Positions 7,275-13,164 of a stretch of 13,164 nt of DNA are shown here, piece after piece; the stretch's first letter is position 1; the number at the start of each line of letters is the position of its first letter. The notes beneath the pieces were generated by a model. That model saw only the letters and a list, made by a program, of their open reading frames with translations. It was not told the DNA's origin and ran no database searches. Source of the DNA: Crocinitomicaceae bacterium (GTDB taxonomy: Bacteria; Bacteroidota; Bacteroidia; Flavobacteriales_D; Crocinitomicaceae); NCBI GenBank assembly GCA_023264075.1, contig JALQTG010000035.1, positions 1 through 13,164 on the forward strand, given 5' to 3'. Both the position numbers and the translations under genes were made by a program.

Positions 7275-8738
7275 TTAAGGCAAATATATGGTAAGTTTTT
7301 GACCGGGTTGAATATTCGTTCCAATCTTATTCCACTTCATGATGTCTGAATCTTTTACCTTGTATTTTCTTCCTATGTCCCAGAGGGTGTCCCCAGATTT
7401 CACGGTATAGGATATTTTCTTTCCAGTAGGTATCTCTGTTGGCCTATCCACGCGCGGTTCTTCGCTAGGTGTGACAGGTGCAGGTGTTTCATCGGTCACC
7501 CTTACACCACGGGCAGCAGCATCACGTTGACTTCTGCTCATTTGTTCAAACTGAGCGAAAGAAGCACTGTCGCTACACGGAACTTTAAAGAAAACATCCC
7601 ATCGTTTAGGGAGGGTGTTGCTGGTGAATCCGTTCAGTTGCTTGATTTCGTGCAAGCTGGGTCCAAACCAATACGTGAGGTCGCGGAAATATTCACCCCG
7701 TTCCGTAAGGTAAAAGACATAGCAGCTATCATTCGGGTTAGGGAAATAGTTGGCACGTTGATGTGCATAAATTGAATCTTTCAGTAGGGCATACGACATT
7801 TCTTTCTCTGCCGGAATCAAAATTGGCGCTCCTGGAGGCACAACCTGGTTGAAGTATCGGGCATTCATGAGTCGAAATGTTGGTAGATTCAACTCAAGAA
7901 CAGATGCTATTTGTTCTGCATGTAAGGTATCGCTTGTTAGAATAGTTGTTGTTTCCCACTTCGGTTGAAGGGCAAAGCCTTTTACTCCCCACGCTTCCCG
8001 TCGATGATGGATGAAGGCCATTGCGAAGAGTGCAGGGTAGAAATCCCGATCGCGGTGTTGAAGATGTGCATAGCGCTCCCAGTAGTTGGTCGCCTCAGGT
8101 GCTGATTGGTTGGCCTTTCGAACGGTGCTGGCGCCAAGCATGAGCGCACTTAATTGTTCACTGGGTTGTTCGAATTTCTGTTTAAGATCACTGAAGTAAA
8201 GAGTTGTAGCCTTTATTAATGAAGAGAAATTAACCCGATCATCCGTGTATTCGTTCAATTCAACGTCGTAATTCAGTGCTATCATGGCATTCAACCCAAT
8301 CGAAAAGAAGTCGTTTTTATTGTTAGTTGTAGGCATTAAATGAATGCGCGATAGGAATAGGTATTGCATCCATGAAGGAGTTGTTTCAGTAAAAGCACCT
8401 TTCTCCTGTTGAAGATGTTCAAACAACCCGAAGAGTACACGGTAATTTACCGTTGGTTGACTGGTAAAAAAATCAATGTATTCATCAATGAGCGGATCGT
8501 AACCATCATAGAGTACGCCGAATTGTTTTATTAAATAAGTATCTAACTCTAGTTGTGTGTAGGAAGGAAAGTCTTTGTATTTTTTCTCCTTGGCAGTTTG
8601 AGGAGTGAAAGAATACAAGTTTTTTACTTGCTGTGCTTGTTGTGCGAGCGCATTCTTGAGCAGGACTTGATACTGATCATCCCCAGCAAAGGCGCTGGGA
8701 AGCATACAATAAACTAAAACGAACAGTACGTACTTCAT
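7275..8738 (-). CDS. Exported MltD-like protein with degenerate transglycosylase domain and LysM modules
   Basis: A 487-residue protein that heads the operon. It has a signal peptide (1-18, ending PSAFAG). Residues about 78-255 follow the layout of MltD lytic transglycosylases: YDPLIDEYIDFFT, then a Y.DDR segment (164-168), an ATTLYFSDL helix (177-185), NYWERYAHL (218-226) and FYPALFAMAFI (233-243). The catalytic Glu motif expected near residues 126-136 reads YLFLSRIHLMP, without the Glu, and the following G.WQFM-type motif is also gone. Three LysM-like modules follow: about 272-311 (degenerate), 350-397 (degenerate) and a canonical one at 443-487 (YTVKSGDTLWDIGRKY, IQPGQKL), separated by a Pro/Glu-rich linker (416-440). 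Inference: a catalytically dead peptidoglycan-binding scaffold for the acyltransferase complex. The MltD relation rests on pattern recognition, not alignment. Confidence 0.75.
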   Translation of the reverse strand: MKYVLFVLVYCMLPSAFAGDDQYQVLLKNALAQQAQQVKNLYSFTPQTAKEKKYKDFPSYTQLELDTYLIKQFGVLYDGYDPLIDEYIDFFTSQPTVNYRVLFGLFEHLQQEKGAFTETTPSWMQYLFLSRIHLMPTTNNKNDFFSIGLNAMIALNYDVELNEYTDDRVNFSSLIKATTLYFSDLKQKFEQPSEQLSALMLGASTVRKANQSAPEATNYWERYAHLQHRDRDFYPALFAMAFIHHRREAWGVKGFALQPKWETTTILTSDTLHAEQIASVLELNLPTFRLMNARYFNQVVPPGAPILIPAEKEMSYALLKDSIYAHQRANYFPNPNDSCYVFYLTERGEYFRDLTYWFGPSLHEIKQLNGFTSNTLPKRWDVFFKVPCSDSASFAQFEQMSRSQRDAAARGVRVTDETPAPVTPSEEPRVDRPTEIPTGKKISYTVKSGDTLWDIGRKYKVKDSDIMKWNKIGTNIQPGQKLTIYLP

Positions 8739-8907
8739 ACTACAAAAATAAACAGAAAGGATTCCCTACATTGGTCAACGAACGGATGTTTTAAACATTT
8801 TACTGTAGAGAAAAAGGTATACGGATGGATGATGAATAATTAATGCTCTACTGACTAAATCGTTGGTTAATTTGAACGTTCTGTGTAAATTAGCAAAAAA
8901 AAACGCT

Positions 8908-9957
8908 ATGAAAAAACAACTACTTGTAGGTCTTTCCTTGTTGACAGGGGGAGCAAGCTTTGCTCAGATCACCATCAATGCGAATGATATTATTGGATTT
9001 GGGGAATTTGTTGAATTAACAACGGATACGATTCCGACGATCATACACACTGCGAATGGTCCGGATCAAACATGGAACTATACTTCGTTAAATAGTCACG
9101 TTGTATCTGAATTTGGATTCGGTGCACCAAGCTGGTACGACGGAGATTTAGAATTTCCGAATGCAACCTTGGCATGGTTTGACATTGAAACGAATACCAC
9201 AGCGTTTTTCAATAAATCGATAGATGCATTAGATGTGTTAGGGATTTACGGAGATTTTCTACAAACGGGTACTCCGCAAGCACTTAAATTCGATCAATTT
9301 GACAGACAAGTGAGCTTTCCATCTACCTATCAAACAGAATTTTTCAATACCTATACGTTCGGTTTTACGTTGGACGGTGCAGCATTTAGTATAGACTCTG
9401 TAGTCGTTGATGGTACATCTGATAAGACATCACTGGTTGATGCATGGGGAACGTTGACAACTCCGTTTGGAACGTTCGATGTGATTCGTCAAGCTGTATA
9501 CGAAGCAACCACGACTGTTGTGGATGGCTACTTATTCGGTGCTTCAGTATTTAATAACACTCAAGTAGATGAAACGTATACGTATACCTTTTGGACGAAT
9601 GACGCGAATTCGCGCTATGCCGTTTTAGAATATACCTATGATCCAGCAATTTCAGCGGTTACTGAAGTGACATGGCAAAGTGGTGCACCTACGCTTTCTA
9701 TTCAAGAAGCAGGAGAAATAGCTAACATAGTTAACGTTTTCCCAAACCCAGCAAATGATCAATTAACGATTGAAGTAGCTGAAGGGAATTATGAGGTAGC
9801 GATTATTGATGCTATGGGAAGGGAAGTATCTACATTACACATCGATGCATCAAATAACCGTATCGCGACAACTAACTTATCCAATGGATTATATTCATTG
9901 CGTATTTCCAGCGTAACAGGAGTTGTTGATGTTCAGCGTTTTGTTGTGCAGCATTAG
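8908..9957 (+). CDS. Secreted protein with T9SS C-terminal sorting domain, function unknown
   Basis: A 349-residue protein. The open frame extends upstream to a TTG at 8863, but ATG 8908 directly precedes a clean signal peptide (MKKQLLVG... ending ASFAQ), so I use that start. The last 75-80 residues are a type A T9SS sorting domain: VNVFPNPANDQLTIEV, then YEVAIIDAMGREV, NLSNGLYSLRI and a final VQRFVVQH. The central part (about 25-260) is rich in Thr, Phe, Tyr and Asp, reads as beta-rich, and matches no family I recognise. By family knowledge it is exported by Sec, crosses the outer membrane through the T9SS, and is released or attached to the surface after the tail is cleaved. It is divergent from the acyltransferase operon, with 169 bp between the two starts; that gap holds a 13-bp dyad and no clear consensus promoter for this gene. 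Confidence 0.82.
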   Translation: MKKQLLVGLSLLTGGASFAQITINANDIIGFGEFVELTTDTIPTIIHTANGPDQTWNYTSLNSHVVSEFGFGAPSWYDGDLEFPNATLAWFDIETNTTAFFNKSIDALDVLGIYGDFLQTGTPQALKFDQFDRQVSFPSTYQTEFFNTYTFGFTLDGAAFSIDSVVVDGTSDKTSLVDAWGTLTTPFGTFDVIRQAVYEATTTVVDGYLFGASVFNNTQVDETYTYTFWTNDANSRYAVLEYTYDPAISAVTEVTWQSGAPTLSIQEAGEIANIVNVFPNPANDQLTIEVAEGNYEVAIIDAMGREVSTLHIDASNNRIATTNLSNGLYSLRISSVTGVVDVQRFVVQH

Positions 9958-9988
9958 GTCAAAGTTGTTTCTAAAATTTAATAAATAA

Positions 9989-10300
9989 ATGAAGGCACGT
10001 TCGAAGTTTGTATTTAACTCAAAAAATCGATTTATTATTTTATTGTTGGCCAGTATGAGTTTATTGCTCGTTCCTGCGGTTGCAATGCTTTTTTCAAGCG
10101 AAGTAGTTTGGACTCCCTATGATTTTACTATTGCGGCTTTAGTAATACTCGGAACGGTGGTGTTAGCGGAGCTGATATTGCGCATGTTTCCAAGAAAGAA
10201 ACAACGGATCTACTTAATCGCACTTTTGTTTATTTTATTTGGAGTGCTCTGGATTGAGATGGCGGTGGGTGTGTTTGGATCTCCTATTGCGGGAACCTAA
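9989..10300 (+). CDS. Small conserved membrane protein, about three transmembrane helices
   Basis: A 103-residue hydrophobic protein with a basic N terminus (MKARSKFVFNSKNRF) and three predicted membrane helices, about residues 16-36, 44-66 and 74-98. Between helices 2 and 3 is a positively charged loop (FPRKKQR). The pattern EVVWTPYDF, then LVILGTVVLAELILR and WIEMAVGVFGSPIAG, resembles a widespread uncharacterised family of small membrane proteins in Bacteroidota and Proteobacteria (V.WT..DF, LLG...E...R, W..LAVGI.G); this is from memory, without a search. It starts 31 bp after the T9SS protein on the same strand and may be cotranscribed. Its TAA overlaps the TAG of the opposing desaturase-family gene by three bases (four-base CTAA shared region). 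Function unknown. Confidence 0.75.
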   Translation: MKARSKFVFNSKNRFIILLLASMSLLLVPAVAMLFSSEVVWTPYDFTIAALVILGTVVLAELILRMFPRKKQRIYLIALLFILFGVLWIEMAVGVFGSPIAGT

Positions 10301-11148
10301 TTATTTAGTTTTTCCCTCCAAGCGGGCCCTTTAAGGATACATCCAATCTTTTGTCTAATCGAGTAATTCGGGTTGATGATGTCTTTTCCTATCGAAATCC
10401 ATTCATGAAATGCAATGTACAGAGGATTAAAGGTTTGTATATTTTTAGTTAAACCATATTTTACCTTTTCTTCACGTAGTTCAGGTTGAAATGTTCCGAA
10501 GATTTTGTCCCAGATGATAAAGATTCCTGCGTAGTTTTTATCCAAGTAAATTGGGTTAGATCCATGGTGAACACGGTGATGCGAAGGAGTGTTCATAATA
10601 GCCTCAAACCACCGCGGGAGTTTATCGATGAGCTCTGTGTGGATCCAATATTGATACAATAAACTTATCGCCATTTGTGTAAAAATCATCACTGGATGAA
10701 ACCCAAGTACGGGAAGAATCAAATAAAAGATAAAAGTGAAAAAGCCACCTGTCCAAGTTTGGCGCAGTGCTGTGCTTAAATTGTAACGTTCGGAGGAGTG
10801 GTGTACCACATGCGAAGCCCAAAACAAGCGACTTTCATGCCCTAACCGATGCGCCCAGTAATAGCAGAAATCATCTGCAAAGAGAATGAGTAACCAGGTC
10901 CACCATGCAAATGGGAGTGTGGTAATACGTATGTTTTCATAGATGAATGTAATGACAAATGCAACCATTAATTTGCTAATAAACCCAATGGCTACGTTAC
11001 CTAAGCCCATGGTTATAGAGGTAGCGGCATCTTTGACCAAGTAGCTCCCCGGTTTTTTTCTGGAAATGATGATTCCTTCAATGATAACGGTTGTTGCGAA
11101 AATGGGAATCGCATAAAGGATTAAATCAGGTATGTTGGGGATTTCCAT
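10297..11148 (-). CDS. Sterol desaturase / fatty acid hydroxylase superfamily membrane oxygenase
   Basis: A 283-residue integral membrane protein with the di-iron histidine boxes of the fatty acid hydroxylase superfamily: HRLGH (100-104), HVVHH (113-117), YWIHTE (H170) and SHHRVHH (189-195). Hydrophobic segments lie near 8-28, 47-70, 80-97, 133-150 and 152-168. Members include sterol desaturases, ceramide hydroxylases and alkylglycerol monooxygenase. The HVVHHSSERYN, TALRQ and NTPSHHRVHHG patterns fit the bacterial branch often annotated as sterol desaturase family and related to alkylglycerol monooxygenase. A lipid is the likely substrate; which one is unknown. It follows the nucleoside phosphorylase gene on the same strand after 15 bp, so they are probably cotranscribed, although no metabolic link is obvious. 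Its leader shares a 10-base identical block with that of the alkB gene. Confidence 0.85.
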   Translation of the reverse strand: MEIPNIPDLILYAIPIFATTVIIEGIIISRKKPGSYLVKDAATSITMGLGNVAIGFISKLMVAFVITFIYENIRITTLPFAWWTWLLILFADDFCYYWAHRLGHESRLFWASHVVHHSSERYNLSTALRQTWTGGFFTFIFYLILPVLGFHPVMIFTQMAISLLYQYWIHTELIDKLPRWFEAIMNTPSHHRVHHGSNPIYLDKNYAGIFIIWDKIFGTFQPELREEKVKYGLTKNIQTFNPLYIAFHEWISIGKDIINPNYSIRQKIGCILKGPAWREKLNN

Positions 11149-11163
11149 GGTCTAAAAAGTGAA

Positions 11164-12030
11164 TTAGATGCGATCCAACACGTATTCGATTAAGGTACGG
11201 ATACGTCCTTCATAATTACTGGAGAACTCCTTTTTCCTTCGGTTAGCTAGACCTAAGCAAATGGCAGCTGCTTTATGGCCCAAGCTCTTAGACAAGGCGA
11301 ATAGCGCAGAGCATTCCATTTCTAAATTAGTAAAACGGTGTTCCCCTAAACGAAAATCAGAAAAGGAGTTCAGCATGTTCTCCTCCGCCAAGGGTAGTCG
11401 AAGCTTTCTCCCTTGTGGCCCGTAAAATCCGGATGCGGTAATCGTGATTCCTTTGACGACATCTTTTGACATTAATCGTGCTACAAGGTCCGTGTTTGCA
11501 GCGGTTAGATAGGGGTGGATTTTTTCGGGAAGCGCTGTCTTTTTCTCAATTTCCTCAAGTAATGCAGCGTCTTCTTGAGCAACATCAAGCTGATAAAAAT
11601 GACCGAGATTATCGATTCCCATGGCGTGGGAGGAAAGAATGAAACTATCAACTGGAATATCGTCTTGGAGGATGCCACAGGTTCCTATACGCACGATTTC
11701 CAAAACTACTTTCTTGTTATTCTCTTGGCGTTGATTGAAGTTGATGTTTACCAGCGCGTCTAACTCATTCAATACGATATCAATATTGTCAGTGCCAATT
11801 CCTGTTGAAACAACGGAGAGGTGTTTTCCTTTGTAAGTTCCTGTATGACAGCTGAATTCGCGGTGTTGGCTTTTGTGGGTAACCTCATCAAAGTAATTCG
11901 AAACAACTTCAACCCTCGCTTGATCACCGACAATTATAATCTTATGGGCCAATTCATCTGGGGCTATTCCGAGGTGATAGATTTGACCTTCTTGCGTCAA
12001 AATTAATTCGGAGGGTAAAAATTCTTCCAT
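11164..12030 (-). CDS. Nucleoside phosphorylase (uridine/purine phosphorylase family)
   Basis: A 288-residue cytoplasmic enzyme of the NP-I nucleoside phosphorylase family. Visible motifs are the phosphate-binding loop VGDQARV (34-40, usually GDPxR), VSTGIGTDNID (74-84), EIVRIGTCG (111-119, with R114), TASGFYGPQGR (198-208) and NLEMECSALFAL (235-246), where the E-M-E segment contacts the ribose. Such enzymes cleave nucleosides with phosphate to give the free base and ribose-1-phosphate, in salvage. The RIGTCG and FYGPQGR patterns resemble uridine phosphorylase, but I cannot separate uridine from purine specificity by eye. GDQAR in place of GDPxR is a small deviation. The start at 12030 gives the full N-terminal region (MEEFLPSELIL). 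An intrinsic terminator hairpin lies 15 bp upstream of the start codon. Confidence 0.85.
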   Translation of the reverse strand: MEEFLPSELILTQEGQIYHLGIAPDELAHKIIIVGDQARVEVVSNYFDEVTHKSQHREFSCHTGTYKGKHLSVVSTGIGTDNIDIVLNELDALVNINFNQRQENNKKVVLEIVRIGTCGILQDDIPVDSFILSSHAMGIDNLGHFYQLDVAQEDAALLEEIEKKTALPEKIHPYLTAANTDLVARLMSKDVVKGITITASGFYGPQGRKLRLPLAEENMLNSFSDFRLGEHRFTNLEMECSALFALSKSLGHKAAAICLGLANRRKKEFSSNYEGRIRTLIEYVLDRI

Positions 12031-12038
12031 GCTTCAAC

Positions 12039-12066
12039 AAAAAACCACCTACAACATTTTAGGTGG
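12039..12066 (-). terminator. Intrinsic terminator after the DUF4197 gene
   Basis: On the minus strand CCACCTA and TAGGTGG form a perfect 7-bp stem with an 8-nt loop, followed directly by TTTTTT (plus strand: AAAAAA at 12039-12044, arms at 12045-12051 and 12060-12066). It lies about 80 bp downstream of the DUF4197 stop and only 15 bp upstream of the nucleoside phosphorylase start, so it may also act as an attenuator for the latter. Confidence 0.8.
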
Positions 12067-12145
12067 CTTTAAAGATATAAAATCTGTTTAATTATCGCCG
12101 TAAAGTCAATGACATGTGCTCATAAAAACGTTTGATTTGTTCGTA

Positions 12146-12892
12146 TTAGTTAGTCAAGGAACCAAATACCTTTGAAAGTAAGTCTGTAACACGCGCCGCA
12201 GGGTCTTTTCGAATTTTGTTTTCTTCTTTTTCAACCATTAGAAATAAACCACTAATCGCACGCTCTGTAACATATTTGTTCAAATCCGTGTCTACTTTGT
12301 TACCGCCTGTAAAGGTCATAGCTTGGTTGTATTTAGTCATTACAGGATTCCAGTAATCGGTTAATTTTACTTTTTCAATAGAGGCTTGAACTTTAGGTGA
12401 AAAGGCCGCTACCAATTGACTCGTAGTGTTGTCTTTCAGGAATTTAGTCGCTGCTCCCTCACCGCCATTGAGTATTGCAAACCCATCACTAATGGACATG
12501 TTTTTGATCGCGTTTACGAAGATTGGAGTAGCCTCTTTTGCAGCATCTTCCGCAGCTCTATTTAAGGTTTCGGTGATTTTTACTACTTGGTCACTCAAAA
12601 TAGGTTTGTCTTGTGCCCATTCTTTCATTTTAATAGCGCTTTCCGGGAAAGGCAACTTGATTTCTTGATTCCCTAAAAATCCATCTGTTACCGAGGTAAT
12701 ATCAACAGCGTTGGTAATCCCTACGGTCAGTGCTTCTTTTAAACCGCTGATTACCTCGCCGTTAGTAAGCTTATTCGTTTCGCTCTCAGTTGTAGGGGTT
12801 AAAAGGATGTTAGCAGTTTCATTGAGCACATCGCAGGCAGTAAGTGTCACAATCAACGTACCAGCCAAGATGTTTTTAGTAATATTTCTCAT
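12146..12892 (-). CDS. DUF4197 lipoprotein
   Basis: A 248-residue predicted lipoprotein. The open frame has an upstream ATG at 12916, but I start at ATG 12892 (MRNITKN) because it immediately precedes a lipoprotein signal ending in the lipobox LTAC (Cys at residue 20 of this version), and because the promoter -7 element overlaps the upstream ATG. The mature part matches DUF4197: GLKEALTVGITNAV, TDGFLGNQEIKLPFPE, TLNRAAEDAAKEATPIFVNAI, NMSISDGFAILNGG, AATKFLKDNTT and a C-terminal region with a Trp (YWNPV). The family is common in Gram-negative bacteria and has no established function. It is mostly helical and presumably anchored in the outer or inner membrane facing the periplasm. It is a single-gene unit with its own promoter and terminator, divergent from cinA with 67 bp between start codons. 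Confidence 0.87.
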   Translation of the reverse strand: MRNITKNILAGTLIVTLTACDVLNETANILLTPTTESETNKLTNGEVISGLKEALTVGITNAVDITSVTDGFLGNQEIKLPFPESAIKMKEWAQDKPILSDQVVKITETLNRAAEDAAKEATPIFVNAIKNMSISDGFAILNGGEGAATKFLKDNTTSQLVAAFSPKVQASIEKVKLTDYWNPVMTKYNQAMTFTGGNKVDTDLNKYVTERAISGLFLMVEKEENKIRKDPAARVTDLLSKVFGSLTN

Positions 12893-12909
12893 TTCAATTA
12901 GTTTTTTTT

Positions 12910-12939
12910 CAAACATACGAATAAATTTACTGCATCAAA
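12910..12939 (-). promoter_or_regulatory. Bacteroidota-type promoter for the DUF4197 gene
   Basis: Reading the minus strand, TTTG (12939-12936) is followed after 18 bp by TATGTTTG (12917-12910), an exact match to the Bacteroidota -7 consensus TAnnTTTG with a good -33 TTTG partner. The -7 element ends 17 bp before ATG 12892, giving a short leader. This excludes the upstream ATG at 12916 as the start. Confidence 0.6.
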
Positions 12940-12959
12940 TCAAAAGTAATACCAAATTC

Positions 12960-13164
12960 ATGCAAGCAGATATTATCACTATCGGAGACGAATTACTAAT
13001 AGGTCAAACGATTAACACGAACGCCGCATGGATTGGTCAACAATTGTCACTTTCTGGAATTGCTATCGGTCGATCCACCACTATTTCGGATGGTAGACAA
13101 GAAATTTTGGATTGTTTTTCGGAAGCCTTAAATCGCAGTGAGTTGGTTATAGTAACCGGAGGTC
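12960..13164 (+). CDS. cinA: CinA family protein, N-terminal part (cut by right edge)
   Basis: The first 68 codons of a plus-strand gene running off the right edge. The start MQADIITIGDELLIGQTINTN, then WIGQQLSLSGI, ISD and LVIVTGG are the classic beginning of the competence/damage-inducible protein CinA, whose N-terminal domain has the MoaB/MogA-type molybdopterin-binding fold (COG1058). In family members this domain acts as an ADP-ribose pyrophosphatase, and the C-terminal domain, outside this window, is a nicotinamide-nucleotide amidase. The protein is cytoplasmic and takes part in NAD-related metabolite repair. ATG 12960 is the natural start, since the conserved sequence begins right after it. 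It is divergent from the DUF4197 gene; I do not see a clear consensus promoter for cinA in the 67-bp gap. Confidence 0.9.
   Translation, partial: MQADIITIGDELLIGQTINTNAAWIGQQLSLSGIAIGRSTTISDGRQEILDCFSEALNRSELVIVTGG

Noticed and set aside
7275..8738. Active lytic transglycosylase
   Set aside because: The catalytic Glu motif and the G.WQFM-like segment are not visible, although the surrounding pattern and LysM modules are.
8739..8750. TATTTTTG on the minus strand (8750-8743), a perfect TAnnTTTG match just upstream of the LysM gene
   Set aside because: It ends only 4 bp before the start codon, which would place the transcription start at or inside the first codon, and there is no TTTG partner at proper spacing. 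It is probably an AT-rich coincidence.
8863..8907. TTG 8863 as start of the T9SS protein
   Set aside because: It would put 15 extra residues before a perfect signal peptide that starts at ATG 8908.

Overview
This window looks like chromosomal DNA of a Bacteroidota bacterium, most likely in the order Flavobacteriales; genus not resolved. The support is a secreted protein with a C-terminal type IX secretion (T9SS) sorting domain, a secreted endonuclease I start typical of that phylum, a promoter matching the phylum-specific TTTG / TAnnTTTG pattern, a DUF4197 lipoprotein, and mostly weak Shine-Dalgarno sites. There are no rRNA or tRNA genes, CRISPR arrays or transposase genes that I can see, and no gene-free stretch longer than about 200 bases.

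Layout, left to right. (1) 1-1390, minus strand: the start of a secreted endonuclease I family nuclease (cut by the left edge), preceded by an AlkB-type membrane alkane monooxygenase. (2) 1591-2199, plus strand: a PAP2 phosphatase. (3) 2200-2850: the whole gap between the converging PAP2 and MBOAT genes is a cassette, a 90-bp repeat, a small GIY-YIG nuclease gene, and a second copy of the repeat (about 94% identical). (4) 2851-8738, minus strand: a tightly packed four-gene operon (transcribed LysM protein, SGNH esterase, SGNH esterase, MBOAT acyltransferase) with junctions of 0 bp, 6 bp and a 1-base overlap. (5) 8908-10300, plus strand: a T9SS-sorted secreted protein and a small three-helix membrane protein. 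(6) 10297-12030, minus strand: a nucleoside phosphorylase followed by a sterol-desaturase-family membrane oxygenase. (7) 12146-12892, minus strand: a DUF4197 lipoprotein with its own promoter and terminator. (8) 12960 to the right edge, plus strand: the start of cinA.

The most interesting unit is the four-gene operon. An AlgI/PatA-like MBOAT protein moves acyl groups across the inner membrane, and SGNH proteins transfer or remove them on the periplasmic side. Both SGNH proteins have about 180-190 residues between the catalytic Ser block and the oxyanion Gly block, as in esterases carrying an inserted beta-sandwich such as the peptidoglycan O-acetylesterase Ape1. The first gene of the operon reads as an MltD-type lytic transglycosylase whose catalytic Glu motif has been lost but whose LysM-like modules remain, which suggests a peptidoglycan-binding scaffold. 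Together this points to a cell-wall (or other glycan) O-acylation system built around a dead transglycosylase; the substrate is inference.

Two start sites differ from the longest open frame: the T9SS protein should start at 8908, and the DUF4197 lipoprotein at 12892, because the promoter lies inside the longer frame.
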